Source: RUG14871 sp045539425
GTDB taxonomy: Bacteria > Bacillota_I > Bacilli_A > Erysipelotrichales > Erysipelotrichaceae
Direction of reading: 5' to 3'
NCBI GenBank assembly: GCA_045539425.1
Contig: JAZQFH010000031.1
Location: 1 to 64,000, forward strand
DNA: 64,000 bases
The position numbers and the translations under genes are program-made. Positions 41,750 to 49,658 of this stretch are shown one piece after another; position 1 is the stretch's first letter; every line of letters starts with the position of its first letter. Under the pieces are notes generated by a model that was given only the letters and a program-made list of their open reading frames with translations, made no database searches and had not been told where the DNA came from.

Positions 41750-42435
41750 ATCAGGCATTATTCTGGCTGAAGATGGCTCCGAATCTCCCGCATCTGCTCA
41801 AAGCTGCGAAAAAAGCACGGGAACTTCCGTTTGATGAGCGTTACGCTTACGCCCGTGAGGAGCTGGAAGTTGTCATCAGAAAACTGAATCTGGAAGTGCA
41901 TGTCTTCGGGACGGAGAATCTGAGAGATGACAGAGCCATGTTACTGACGGGGAACCATCAGGGAACGCTGGATGCGTTTGTCTATCTTTACGCCAATCCG
42001 ATTCCGACAACATCTGTCAGTAAGATCGAGGGGAAGAAGATCCCGGTGCTCTCCGACTGGTATGACGCACTGGAATTCATCTATTTTGACCGCTCAAACC
42101 TCAGGGATGCGGTGCGCATGGTGAAAGAGGTGACAGAGCAGTTGAAAAACGGGAGAAACGTGACCGTTTTCCCGGAAGGAACACGCTCGAAGAGCCAGCA
42201 TATGACGGAGTTCAAACCGGGTGCCTTCAAGGCGGCATTCCAGGCAAAAGCGGCCATTCAGCCGTTTGCGCTGGTCAATGCCTATATCCCGCTGGATTCC
42301 AACGAGGAAACAAAACCGATCTACTGCATATTCTTAAAACCGCTGGAATATGAGGAGTACTGTGACCTCAGTACCACGGAAGTCGCAGAGATCGTACAAA
42401 ACAGAATACGGGAAGCCATTCGGCAATACGCTTAA
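41746..42435 (+). CDS. plsC: 1-acyl-sn-glycerol-3-phosphate acyltransferase
   Basis: 229 residues. The acyltransferase motif I is NHQGTLDAF (His and Asp five residues apart) and motif III is FPEGTRSKS. It acylates lysophosphatidate in phospholipid synthesis. A short membrane-interacting N-terminus precedes the catalytic core. It overlaps folA by four bases. Confidence 0.92.
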   Translation: MNQALFWLKMAPNLPHLLKAAKKARELPFDERYAYAREELEVVIRKLNLEVHVFGTENLRDDRAMLLTGNHQGTLDAFVYLYANPIPTTSVSKIEGKKIPVLSDWYDALEFIYFDRSNLRDAVRMVKEVTEQLKNGRNVTVFPEGTRSKSQHMTEFKPGAFKAAFQAKAAIQPFALVNAYIPLDSNEETKPIYCIFLKPLEYEEYCDLSTTEVAEIVQNRIREAIRQYA

Positions 42436-42445
42436 TGGCTTTTTA

Positions 42446-42454
42446 TGTTATAAT
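42446..42454 (+). promoter_or_regulatory. Extended -10 promoter directly before scpA
   Basis: TGT TATAAT (42446-42454); the ATG at 42461 lies six bases after it, at the expected transcription start. Confidence 0.55.
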
Positions 42455-42460
42455 TCTGCT

Positions 42461-43204
42461 ATGGTTGAATCTATGGACTTTTTTGTAAGTATCGATAAAT
42501 TTGAAGGACCGCTGGACTTGATGCTGCATCTGATCAAGGAGAAGGAGCTTGATCTTTTTCATCTGGACATCAATGCACTCTGCTCTCAGTATGTTGCCTA
42601 TATCGAAAAAGCGGAAGAGCTGCAGCTGGAAATCGCCGGGGAGTATCTGAGTGAGCTTGCCGGACTGATCGAACTGAAAAGCAAGCAGCTGTTACCGAAG
42701 AAAGTCAATCTGGAAGAAGAGGAAGAGGATGACAAGGAGAAACTGGTCAAACGGCTGATTGAATACCAGCGCTTCAAGGATGTCGCCGAGATCCTCAATA
42801 CCTATCAGATCGAGCGCAGCCGCCAGATGTCGAAACCGCTCAGCCTTGTGGAAGTCCCGCAGGAAGTGGAACTGGACAATTCCAACCTGGAAGGGAATCC
42901 GTACGATCTGATGAAGGCCATGAACCGGGTACTGCGGCATGTGGCGCTGCAGACACCGAAAGAGGCTGTATACCATGCGAAAGAGTACTCCGTAACCGAA
43001 ACGGCAGAGGAACTCTCGGAGAAATACCAGGGGAGAAAGGAAGCCATCGGCCTGAAGCAGATGATGCTGGAAAGCGGCTCTCTGATGAAGGCAATTGCGG
43101 TCTTTCTGGCCGTTCTGGATCTCATCCACCAGCAGCGCGTCGTTTATTCGCTGGAAGATGAGAATGACGTATATTTGAAATGGAGTGAGACAGATGAACA
43201 ATAA
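42461..43204 (+). CDS. scpA: Segregation and condensation protein ScpA
   Basis: A 247-residue kleisin of the SMC complex. The N-terminal FEGPLDLMLHLIKEKELDLF binds the SMC neck, and the C-terminal winged helix binds the SMC head. Two starts are possible: ATG 42461 (MVESMDFF) and ATG 42473 (MDFF). Neither has a clear ribosome site, and the first sits at the predicted +1 of the extended -10 promoter, so the mRNA may be leaderless. It overlaps scpB by 11 bases. Confidence 0.95.
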   Translation: MVESMDFFVSIDKFEGPLDLMLHLIKEKELDLFHLDINALCSQYVAYIEKAEELQLEIAGEYLSELAGLIELKSKQLLPKKVNLEEEEEDDKEKLVKRLIEYQRFKDVAEILNTYQIERSRQMSKPLSLVEVPQEVELDNSNLEGNPYDLMKAMNRVLRHVALQTPKEAVYHAKEYSVTETAEELSEKYQGRKEAIGLKQMMLESGSLMKAIAVFLAVLDLIHQQRVVYSLEDENDVYLKWSETDEQ

Positions 43205-43733
43205 GGCAATATTGGAAGGCCTGTTATATCTTGTGGGGGAAGATGGACTGAGCCTGGAGCAGGCGAAGGAATCACTGGAAGCCCCGGAAGAGGAAGTACT
43301 GCAGTTACTGCAGGAATTAAAGGAAGAATATCAGAAAGAAGAGCACGGCATTGAAATCGTGAATTACGGGGAAAGCTACCGTTTCGTCAGCAAGAAGGAA
43401 GTAGCGGAACCGGCAATGAAGCTGTTTCAGATGAACAAGAGTGCCACGCTTTCTCCATCCGCACTTGAGACGCTGGCAATCATCGCCTACAAGCAGCCGA
43501 TCACCCGTGTTGAAATCGAAGAGATCCGCGGCGTGGGCTGTGATATGATGCTGCGGAAGCTGTTAAGCCGGAATCTGATCCGCGAGTGTGGCAGAGCCGA
43601 GGCACCGGGCAGACCGTTCCTTTATGAAGTGACGCAGGAATTCATGGATGTCTTCAAGCTGGTTTCCCTAAAGGAACTGCCGGAGCTTCCGAAATATGAA
43701 TCGCAGGACAACGATACGTTATTTGAAGAATAA
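43194..43733 (+). CDS. scpB: Segregation and condensation protein ScpB
   Basis: 179 residues with two winged helices. The hallmark LSPSALETLAIIAYKQPITR lies in the second, followed by EIEEIRGV and GRPFLYEVT. It dimerises and binds ScpA in the SMC condensin. ATG 43194 follows GGAGTGAG inside the scpA end. Confidence 0.97.
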   Translation: MNNKAILEGLLYLVGEDGLSLEQAKESLEAPEEEVLQLLQELKEEYQKEEHGIEIVNYGESYRFVSKKEVAEPAMKLFQMNKSATLSPSALETLAIIAYKQPITRVEIEEIRGVGCDMMLRKLLSRNLIRECGRAEAPGRPFLYEVTQEFMDVFKLVSLKELPELPKYESQDNDTLFEE

Positions 43734-43736
43734 GAT

Positions 43737-43758
43737 AAAAGCGCGCAGCCGCTTTTGT
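43737..43758 (+). terminator. Weak intrinsic terminator candidate between scpB and rluB
   Basis: AAAAGCG (43737-43743), loop CGCAGC, CGCTTTT (43750-43756), then T-rich sequence. It may be only partial, since scpB and rluB are commonly co-transcribed. Confidence 0.5.
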
Positions 43759-43787
43759 TTGTTTTAGTGAAAAGTGAGGTTTTAGGA

Positions 43788-44519
43788 ATGGAACGACTTC
43801 AGAAAGTTTTGGCACAGGCAGGGATTGCCTCCAGACGAAACAGTGAAAAATATATCCGTGAAGGAAGAGTCAAAGTCAACGGGGAAGTCATTACCGAAAT
43901 GGGTTTTCAGGTTTCCCGCAAGGATGAGATTCTGGTCGATGACAAACCGATCACCAAAGAGAATAAAGTCTATTATATGCTGTATAAACCGAAGAAGGTC
44001 ATCTGCACCAACAATGACCAGAGAGACAGAGTGACAGCCAGCAGCCTCATCGAATGTGAAGAGCGCATCTTCCCGGTCGGACGGCTGGACTATGACACAA
44101 CGGGGCTTCTGTTATTAACCAACGACGGTGAGTTTTCCAATGAGATGACGCACCCGCGCTTTCATATTCAGAAATACTATGAGCTTGATCTGAACGGGAT
44201 CCTGCTTGCGGAACATATCCGCCAGCTGGAAAGAGGAATTCCGCTGGACGGGAAAATGACGCTGCCTGCCAAGATCCGCGTCACCAACAAGGATTTTGAC
44301 AAGAAGCAGACCACACTGGAGATCCGCATTCAGGAAGGAAGAAAGCATCAGGTTAAAAAGATGTTTGAATTCTTCGGCTATAAGGTAACCCGTTTGCACC
44401 GCAAGCAGTTCGGCTTCCTTACCTTAAAGGGACTGAACATCGGGGAATACCGCCGGCTGAAGCCGTTTGAAGTGAAGAAACTTCGCGCGCTGGCCAACGG
44501 AGAGGTACTGGAGGATTAG
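43788..44519 (+). CDS. rluB: 23S rRNA pseudouridine synthase RluB-type
   Basis: 243 residues. An S4 RNA-binding domain (MERLQKVLAQAGIASRRNSE, about 1-60) precedes an RsuA-type catalytic domain whose GRLDYDTTGLLLLTNDG contains the catalytic Asp. Product assignment to 23S rRNA follows from the scpA-scpB-rluB order typical of Firmicutes. ATG at 43788 was chosen because MERLQKVLA is the normal start. Confidence 0.93.
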   Translation: MERLQKVLAQAGIASRRNSEKYIREGRVKVNGEVITEMGFQVSRKDEILVDDKPITKENKVYYMLYKPKKVICTNNDQRDRVTASSLIECEERIFPVGRLDYDTTGLLLLTNDGEFSNEMTHPRFHIQKYYELDLNGILLAEHIRQLERGIPLDGKMTLPAKIRVTNKDFDKKQTTLEIRIQEGRKHQVKKMFEFFGYKVTRLHRKQFGFLTLKGLNIGEYRRLKPFEVKKLRALANGEVLED

Positions 44520-44521
44520 AG

Positions 44522-45817
44522 ATGCCGACATTTGCGATCATTACGCTCGGCTGCAAGGTAAACGCCTATGAATCGGAATGTTATGCCGAGTCTTTAAAGG
44601 CGCTGAATTATACGGAAGCAAAGCCTTCGGAAGCAGCGGATATCTATATCATCAATACCTGTACCGTCACCAATACGGCAGCGCAGAAATCCCGCCAGAA
44701 GATCCATTTTGCCCAGCGGCAGAATCCGGATGCTCTGATATGTGTGGTGGGCTGTTTGGTACAGACGCAGAAGGAGATGGATACGGAAGGAATCGATGTC
44801 CTGATCGGCGCCACTCATAAAAATGAGCTGGCACTCAGGGTGGACGAAAGCTACCGTACGCATCAGAAATTCCTTCTGATCGATGATATCAGCCGTCCGG
44901 TGCCGTTTGAGGATCTCTCCATGAAGGTGTTTGCCCATAAGACGCGGGCATTTCTGAAAATCGAAGACGGCTGTAACCAGTTCTGCTCCTACTGCACGAT
45001 TCCCTTTGCCCGGGGAAGAGAGCGTTCACTGCAGCTGGAGAAGGTCCGGCAGTATGCGGAAACGCTGAAAGAAAACGGACACAGGGAAATCGTTCTGACC
45101 GGCATTCATACCGGCAGATATCACGATGAAGAGGGGCATACTCTGATTGATGTCCTGCGCATGCTGGTTGAGATCGGGATTCCCCGCATCCGCATTTCAT
45201 CCATTGAAATCACGGAGATTACCGATGAGATCATTGAATTCATCAAAGAACATAAACAGATGGCCCGTCACCTGCACATCCCGCTGCAGGCCGGCAGCAA
45301 TCATGTCCTAAAGCAGATGAACCGCCCGTATACAAGGGAAGAGTATCTGGAGCGCATTTTGTTCATACAGAAGGAAATCCCCGGAATTGCCATCGGGACC
45401 GATATCATTACCGGATTTCCCAATGAGAGCGAAGAGGATTTTCTGGAAAGCATGGACGCGGTTAGAGAGGGACATCTCGTCTATTTGCACGTCTTCCCAT
45501 ATTCCCTGCGCAGCGGAACGGTTGCGGCAAGGATGAAAGGGCATCTGGATGCCCAGACAAAAAAAGATCGCTCGAAGCGACTGATTGCTTTAGGCGAAAA
45601 GAAGAAAGAGGAATACTTCCGGAGTTTTCTCGGCAAAGAGCTGGAAGTATTATTTGAAGAAGAGAAAAACAGCGGAGAATGGATTGGACATTCTTCGGAG
45701 TATATCCCGGTCACGGTAAAGTCAGAGGATTCCCTGCATTCACGTATGTTTACGGTAAGGATCACGGAAGTTTCACCGGATGGCCTGAAAGGAGAAACGG
45801 TAGATGAGATTGAATAA
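44522..45817 (+). CDS. mtaB: tRNA (t6A37)-methylthiotransferase MtaB
   Basis: 431 residues. GCKVNAYESE, INTCTVTNTA and VVGCLVQT supply the N-terminal cluster Cys, and CNQFCSYCTIPFARGRERS is the radical-SAM site. The VNAYESE motif and shorter N-terminus separate MtaB from MiaB. It converts t6A to ms2t6A at tRNA position 37. It starts two bases after rluB and overlaps murE by 14 bases. Confidence 0.95.
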   Translation: MPTFAIITLGCKVNAYESECYAESLKALNYTEAKPSEAADIYIINTCTVTNTAAQKSRQKIHFAQRQNPDALICVVGCLVQTQKEMDTEGIDVLIGATHKNELALRVDESYRTHQKFLLIDDISRPVPFEDLSMKVFAHKTRAFLKIEDGCNQFCSYCTIPFARGRERSLQLEKVRQYAETLKENGHREIVLTGIHTGRYHDEEGHTLIDVLRMLVEIGIPRIRISSIEITEITDEIIEFIKEHKQMARHLHIPLQAGSNHVLKQMNRPYTREEYLERILFIQKEIPGIAIGTDIITGFPNESEEDFLESMDAVREGHLVYLHVFPYSLRSGTVAARMKGHLDAQTKKDRSKRLIALGEKKKEEYFRSFLGKELEVLFEEEKNSGEWIGHSSEYIPVTVKSEDSLHSRMFTVRITEVSPDGLKGETVDEIE

Positions 45818-47270
45818 ACTGATTGAAGGAGCACCGAAAATCGAAATCGAGACCCTGTTTGTCGACTCCCGTCAGAAAGTCAGCAAGGGCATGTTCTTCT
45901 GCTTAAAAGGCATGATGAATGACGGACACAAGTATGTGACGCAGGCAATCAAAAACGGTGCCGTCTGCATTGTCTATGCGGATGAGCTGGAAGATTACGA
46001 AGACAATATTACCTATATCAAGGTGGAGGATGTCCACAAGACCCTGGTGGATGTGACACACCGCTTCTATGATTTCTGTACGGAAAAGATGAAGGTGTTC
46101 GGCGTCACGGGAACCAACGGAAAATCCAGTATCTCCCTGACGATTAAAAACATCCTGAATCTCTATGAACCGTGCGGATATATCGGTACGATCGGCGTGG
46201 AATTTGCGAACTACAAGATCGAGATGCCGAATACGACCAATGATATCCTCACGACGATGAAACTGATGAACGATATGTATGAAGGCGGTGCCAAAGCCGT
46301 CTCCATGGAAGTCAGCTCGCATGGAATCGAGCAGCACAGAGTCGACGGAATCGATTTTGACTACTGTATCTTCACCAACCTGACACATGAGCATCTGGAC
46401 TATCACGGAACCATGGAAAACTACTTTGAGGCAAAGGCAAAGCTGTTTACCAATCTGGATCCATCCAAGACGGCAATCATCAACGTGGATGATCCGTACG
46501 GAAGACGCTTAGTCCACATGACAAATGCCCGTGTTGTGACCTATGGCTTAAAAGAGCAGGCAGACTACGTCGCCAGCAACCTTCAGCTCTATAAGGACCA
46601 CTCTTCCTTCACGTTGAAATACCGCGGTTACGAATATAAGGTGGAGACAAATCTTGTCGCCCGCTTCAATGTATCCAATCTTCTGGCGGTGATTGCGGCG
46701 TTAAATGAATACGGACTGGATTTTGAGAGTTTCCTGCCGCATTTAAAGAACATTCCGCAGATTGACGGCCGTGTGGAGATCATTAATGAAGGTCAGCCGT
46801 ATAACGTGATCGTCGACTTCTCGCATACACCGGACGGTTTTGAGAAAATCTGCGAATATGCCAGAACGATCACACCGCGCGATAAGAAGATCATCTCTCT
46901 GACCGGCAGTGCCGGCAAGCGGGATATGACCAAACGTCCGATGATGGGGGAAGTGCTCGACCGCTATTCCCAGCTGATCATTCTGACGGAAGATGATCCG
47001 CGCAATGAAAGCGTAACGGAGATTGCCCGGCAGATCGCTGCGGGCATCAAGGAACACAATTATCTGATCATTGAAGACCGTTATGACGCCATACGTCAGG
47101 CCATTGAACTTGCGGACAGCGGAGACACGGTGCTGTTGCTCGGGAAGGGTGACGACGACTTCATGTACCGGGAATTCGGCTCCGAACCGTATCAGGGGGA
47201 CGTCAATATCGCCAAGGAATGCATCCGTCTGTACGGAGTGCAGGAAGGCGAAGAAGAGCCGGAAATGTGA
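45804..47270 (+). CDS. murE: UDP-N-acetylmuramyl-tripeptide synthetase
   Basis: 488 residues. The Mur ligase ATP-binding motif is GVTGTNGKSS (about 100-109), with the usual Lys/His region HEHLDYHGTM and the C-terminal domain. The amino acid-binding motif reads EDDPRNE (396-402). The Arg400 resembles the DNPR of diaminopimelate-adding enzymes, but the Asp for Asn change is unusual, so specificity for diaminopimelate, lysine or another residue is open. It is separated from other mur genes and starts inside mtaB. Confidence 0.9.
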   Translation: MRLNKLIEGAPKIEIETLFVDSRQKVSKGMFFCLKGMMNDGHKYVTQAIKNGAVCIVYADELEDYEDNITYIKVEDVHKTLVDVTHRFYDFCTEKMKVFGVTGTNGKSSISLTIKNILNLYEPCGYIGTIGVEFANYKIEMPNTTNDILTTMKLMNDMYEGGAKAVSMEVSSHGIEQHRVDGIDFDYCIFTNLTHEHLDYHGTMENYFEAKAKLFTNLDPSKTAIINVDDPYGRRLVHMTNARVVTYGLKEQADYVASNLQLYKDHSSFTLKYRGYEYKVETNLVARFNVSNLLAVIAALNEYGLDFESFLPHLKNIPQIDGRVEIINEGQPYNVIVDFSHTPDGFEKICEYARTITPRDKKIISLTGSAGKRDMTKRPMMGEVLDRYSQLIILTEDDPRNESVTEIARQIAAGIKEHNYLIIEDRYDAIRQAIELADSGDTVLLLGKGDDDFMYREFGSEPYQGDVNIAKECIRLYGVQEGEEEPEM

Positions 47271-47301
47271 AGAAATTGTGTAAAAATATGTGATGTTTTT
47301 C

Positions 47302-47330
47302 TTGTATTTTGAAATTGATTCTCGTATAAT
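47302..47330 (+). promoter_or_regulatory. Promoter of rpsU
   Basis: TTGTAT (47302-47307) and TATAAT (47325-47330), 17 bases apart. Confidence 0.78.
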
Positions 47331-47363
47331 AAATATGCGTTTACGAAGGGAGGGTAGAAGAAG

Positions 47364-47543
47364 ATGGCAAAAGTTGTTGTGAAAGAAAACGAACAGTTAG
47401 ATGATGCATTACGTCGTTTCAAACGTCAGGTATCTCGTAACGGAACCCTTGCTGAGGCTCGCAAAAGAGAATATTATGTCAAACCGGGCGTCCGCCGCAA
47501 ACTGAAATCCGAAGCGGCTAGAAAAGCTCGTCGTTCCAAATAA
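47364..47543 (+). CDS. rpsU: 30S ribosomal protein S21
   Basis: 59 residues: MAKVVVKENEQLDDALRRFK followed by a Lys/Arg-rich C-terminal helix (KPGVRRKLKSEAARKARR). The length and the sequence are typical of Firmicutes S21. A GGGAGGGT ribosome site precedes the ATG. Own promoter and terminator, so monocistronic. Confidence 0.97.
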   Translation: MAKVVVKENEQLDDALRRFKRQVSRNGTLAEARKREYYVKPGVRRKLKSEAARKARRSK

Positions 47544-47568
47544 TATTCGGGATAGAAAAGCAGGAAAC

Positions 47569-47594
47569 AGAGGCTTGAAAAAGTCTCTTTTTTT
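47569..47594 (+). terminator. Intrinsic terminator after rpsU
   Basis: AGAGGCTT (47569-47576), loop GAAA, AAGTCTCT (47581-47588), then T residues. Confidence 0.8.
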
Positions 47595-47607
47595 ATTTCA
47601 TGATCAT

Positions 47608-47633
47608 AAAAAACGGATGGGATTCCATCCGTT
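47608..47633 (-). terminator. Intrinsic terminator after yitT-like gene
   Basis: Minus strand AACGGATGG, AATC, CCATCCGTT followed by six T. Confidence 0.85.
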
Positions 47634-48501
47634 ATACGCGGTATTCGTAGGTGAATCCTTCGCCTTTGATTTCCTTCGCATCGCTGACGATGATGAAGGC
47701 GTGAGGATCAGTGTGTTCCAGATATTTGGAAAGCTGGGCATACTGGCTTTTGGAGACGACCGTGAGGATGATTTCCTTTTCCTCATTGGTGAATCCGCCC
47801 TTGCCGTTTAATAGGGTGACACCGCGGTCAAGGTCCTTGATAATATACTGCTTGACCTCTTCCAGCTTGTTTGTGATGATGTAGATGGCAACGGCATTGT
47901 CGTTTTTCGGAACCATGACGTAGCCGATCGCATAGCTGGAGAGATAGATGTAAACCGTACCGTAGAGGATATCCGCCACACCATAGGCGAGAAGTCCGGC
48001 TGCCGCAACCAGGAAGTCGGTGAGGAAGACCAGTTTATCGACCGGAAGTTTGGTGAATTTGGCAACAGCCAGCGGGATGACATCCGTTCCTCCGGTACTC
48101 GCATTGTAGCGGAAGGTGATTCCGATGCCGATACCGGCAATGATTCCTCCGAAGATGCAGGCCATTAGAGGTTCCACGTTGATTTCAATCGGGAAGCGGT
48201 TCAATAGTTCAATAAAGATCGGATAGGAAATCGATGAGAGCAGCGTCTTCGCCGCAAACTCCTTTCCGAGAAGGATCGCTCCGCTGATGAAGAAGAGGAT
48301 AACCAGAACATCGATTACCGTGGTCGGATTCCAGTGGAATAAGACCTCAAAGATAACCGCGATTCCGGCACAGCCTCCGGAAAGAATATTATAGGGAAGT
48401 ACGAAATAAATAACGGAAACTGCCAACAGGAAGTTACCGAATAATACTCCGATGATATCACCGATTGATTTCTTTAACATAAGCCATAGGTATTTTATCA
48501 T
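47632..48501 (-). CDS. YitT-family membrane protein (YitT plus DUF2179)
   Basis: 289 residues. About five to six membrane helices (for example GNFLLAVSVIYFVLPYN and VIDVLVILFFISGAILLG) with the family motifs LSGGCAGIA and ASTGGTDVI, then a cytoplasmic DUF2179 domain (about 210-289; LNGKGGFTNEEKEIIL). Function of the family is not established. An ATG seven codons further in (48480) is an alternative start. Confidence 0.88.
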   Translation of the reverse strand: MIKYLWLMLKKSIGDIIGVLFGNFLLAVSVIYFVLPYNILSGGCAGIAVIFEVLFHWNPTTVIDVLVILFFISGAILLGKEFAAKTLLSSISYPIFIELLNRFPIEINVEPLMACIFGGIIAGIGIGITFRYNASTGGTDVIPLAVAKFTKLPVDKLVFLTDFLVAAAGLLAYGVADILYGTVYIYLSSYAIGYVMVPKNDNAVAIYIITNKLEEVKQYIIKDLDRGVTLLNGKGGFTNEEKEIILTVVSKSQYAQLSKYLEHTDPHAFIIVSDAKEIKGEGFTYEYRV

Positions 48502-48622
48502 ATTTTTCTCTACAGTGAACAGAGGAAAACAAAAGGTTGATGCTACAATGACCGTGAGTCACAACTTCCCGCACACGGCGGAAACATATTATAATAGGAA
48601 TAAGCGGAAGGGGATTGGAAAA

Positions 48623-49450
48623 ATGAAAGTAGGTTATCAGGGAGTACGCGGTGCATTCAGCGAAATGGCGCTTTTGAAGTATTTCAGAGATCAGGAAGTG
48701 GAAGAAGTCAGTTACCGCGAATTTGCGGACATGATCCGCGATGTGGAGAAGCAGAGAATTGATTATGCACTCTTTCCCGTGGAAAACACCACGACGGGAC
48801 TCATTGCCCGAACCTATGATCTTTTTTCACAGTTTCAGATATGGGCCGTCGGGGAGATCAGCATCCCGATTCGGGAAAATCTGATTGTCTGTAAGGGAAC
48901 CAAACTCCGTCAGGTGAAGGAAGTCTACTCCCATCCGGAGGCCCTTTCCCAATGTACCCGCTTCTTCTATGAGCACCCGGATTTCAAGCCGGTTGCCTAT
49001 GAGGATACGGCGCTCAGCGTCCAGTATGTGAAGGAACAGAACGATCCTTCCAAAGCGGCACTGGCATCTTCGCTCTGTGCGGAGCTGTATGACATGAAGA
49101 TCCTTTTGCCGAATGTCCAGGACAATAAAGTCAACACGACGCGCTTTCTTGTTTTAAGCGGAAGAAAAGAGAAGGTAAAGGATGCGGATAAGGTCAGCAT
49201 CATGATGACCCTGAAACATGAGCCGGGCTCTCTCTATAATGCACTCGGATTATTCGCCATGAAGGGAATCAATGTGGTCAAACTGGAATCCCGTCCCATC
49301 ATCGGCAGGATGTTTGAATATAACTTCTATCTGGATTTCATGGGCAATCTGGAGAATCCGGATGTTGCGGAAACGCTGCGTCGGTTATCCTATGATGCCC
49401 TCAGCTTAAAGATCTTCGGAAACTACCGGGCATACGTAAATAAAGACTGA
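48623..49450 (+). CDS. pheA: Prephenate dehydratase
   Basis: 275 residues. The catalytic domain begins KVGYQGVRGAFSE and holds VENTTTGLI and NTTRFLVLS with the catalytic Thr, followed by an ACT regulatory domain (about 190-270; HEPGSLYNALGLFAMKGINV, ESRP) that binds phenylalanine. It converts prephenate to phenylpyruvate. No chorismate mutase domain is attached; that activity is on the fusion at 57.6-59.1 kb. No terminator separates it from the aro leader, so readthrough is possible. Confidence 0.96.
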   Translation: MKVGYQGVRGAFSEMALLKYFRDQEVEEVSYREFADMIRDVEKQRIDYALFPVENTTTGLIARTYDLFSQFQIWAVGEISIPIRENLIVCKGTKLRQVKEVYSHPEALSQCTRFFYEHPDFKPVAYEDTALSVQYVKEQNDPSKAALASSLCAELYDMKILLPNVQDNKVNTTRFLVLSGRKEKVKDADKVSIMMTLKHEPGSLYNALGLFAMKGINVVKLESRPIIGRMFEYNFYLDFMGNLENPDVAETLRRLSYDALSLKIFGNYRAYVNKD

Positions 49451-49471
49451 AAACGTTTCAGAAATACAAAC

Positions 49472-49500
49472 TTGATTATTTCAATGGGTAAGCCTATACT
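49472..49500 (+). promoter_or_regulatory. Promoter of the aro leader and operon
   Basis: TTGATT (49472-49477) and TATACT (49495-49500), 17 bases apart; transcription should start near 49507. Confidence 0.75.
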
Positions 49501-49501
49501 T

Positions 49502-49658
49502 GAGGCATGGGAAAGACCGGAAGAGATGCGTACGAAAAAGGCACATTCTGCCTCGCCGTCAGTGAAATGATCTCTTTCAGTATGACCTGTTATCTTCAGG
49601 AACATGGTACAGCCATACGGAACATCGTGTGGCTTTTCTCTTAGAAAGGAGCCGGAAT
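49502..49658 (+). promoter_or_regulatory. Structured attenuator leader of the aro operon
   Basis: This 157-base stretch has GAGGCA (49502-49507) paired with TGCCTC (49549-49554), a second hairpin (GTCAgTGAAA with TTTCAgtaTGAC, about 49557-49585) and a terminator (49611-49641) just before aroB. The second hairpin loop (ATCTC) can pair with GAGAT in the first stem region. ATGG/CCAT (around 49604-49616) forms a small alternative hairpin that would block the terminator. A 45-codon frame from ATG 49507 to TAG 49644 spans the leader. Signal and mechanism are unknown. Confidence 0.6.
49611..49641 (+). terminator. Attenuator-type terminator upstream of aroB
   Basis: AGCCATACG (49611-49619), loop GAACAT, CGTGTGGCT (49626-49634, one G-T pair), then TTTTCTCTT. 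It lies downstream of a promoter and 18 bases before aroB. Confidence 0.75.

Noticed and set aside
49595..49625. T-box riboswitch suggested by TGGTAC followed by a terminator
   Set aside because: The matching stretch TGGTACAGC differs from the conserved TGGNACCGCG, and the promoter leaves only about 90 bases for stem I and specifier loop, well below a normal T-box. Kept only as an open attenuator.
49599..49625. Direct repeat GGAACAT (two copies 20 bases apart) as an operator
   Set aside because: Both copies sit in the attenuator hairpin area and are explained as easily by chance; no further copies were seen.
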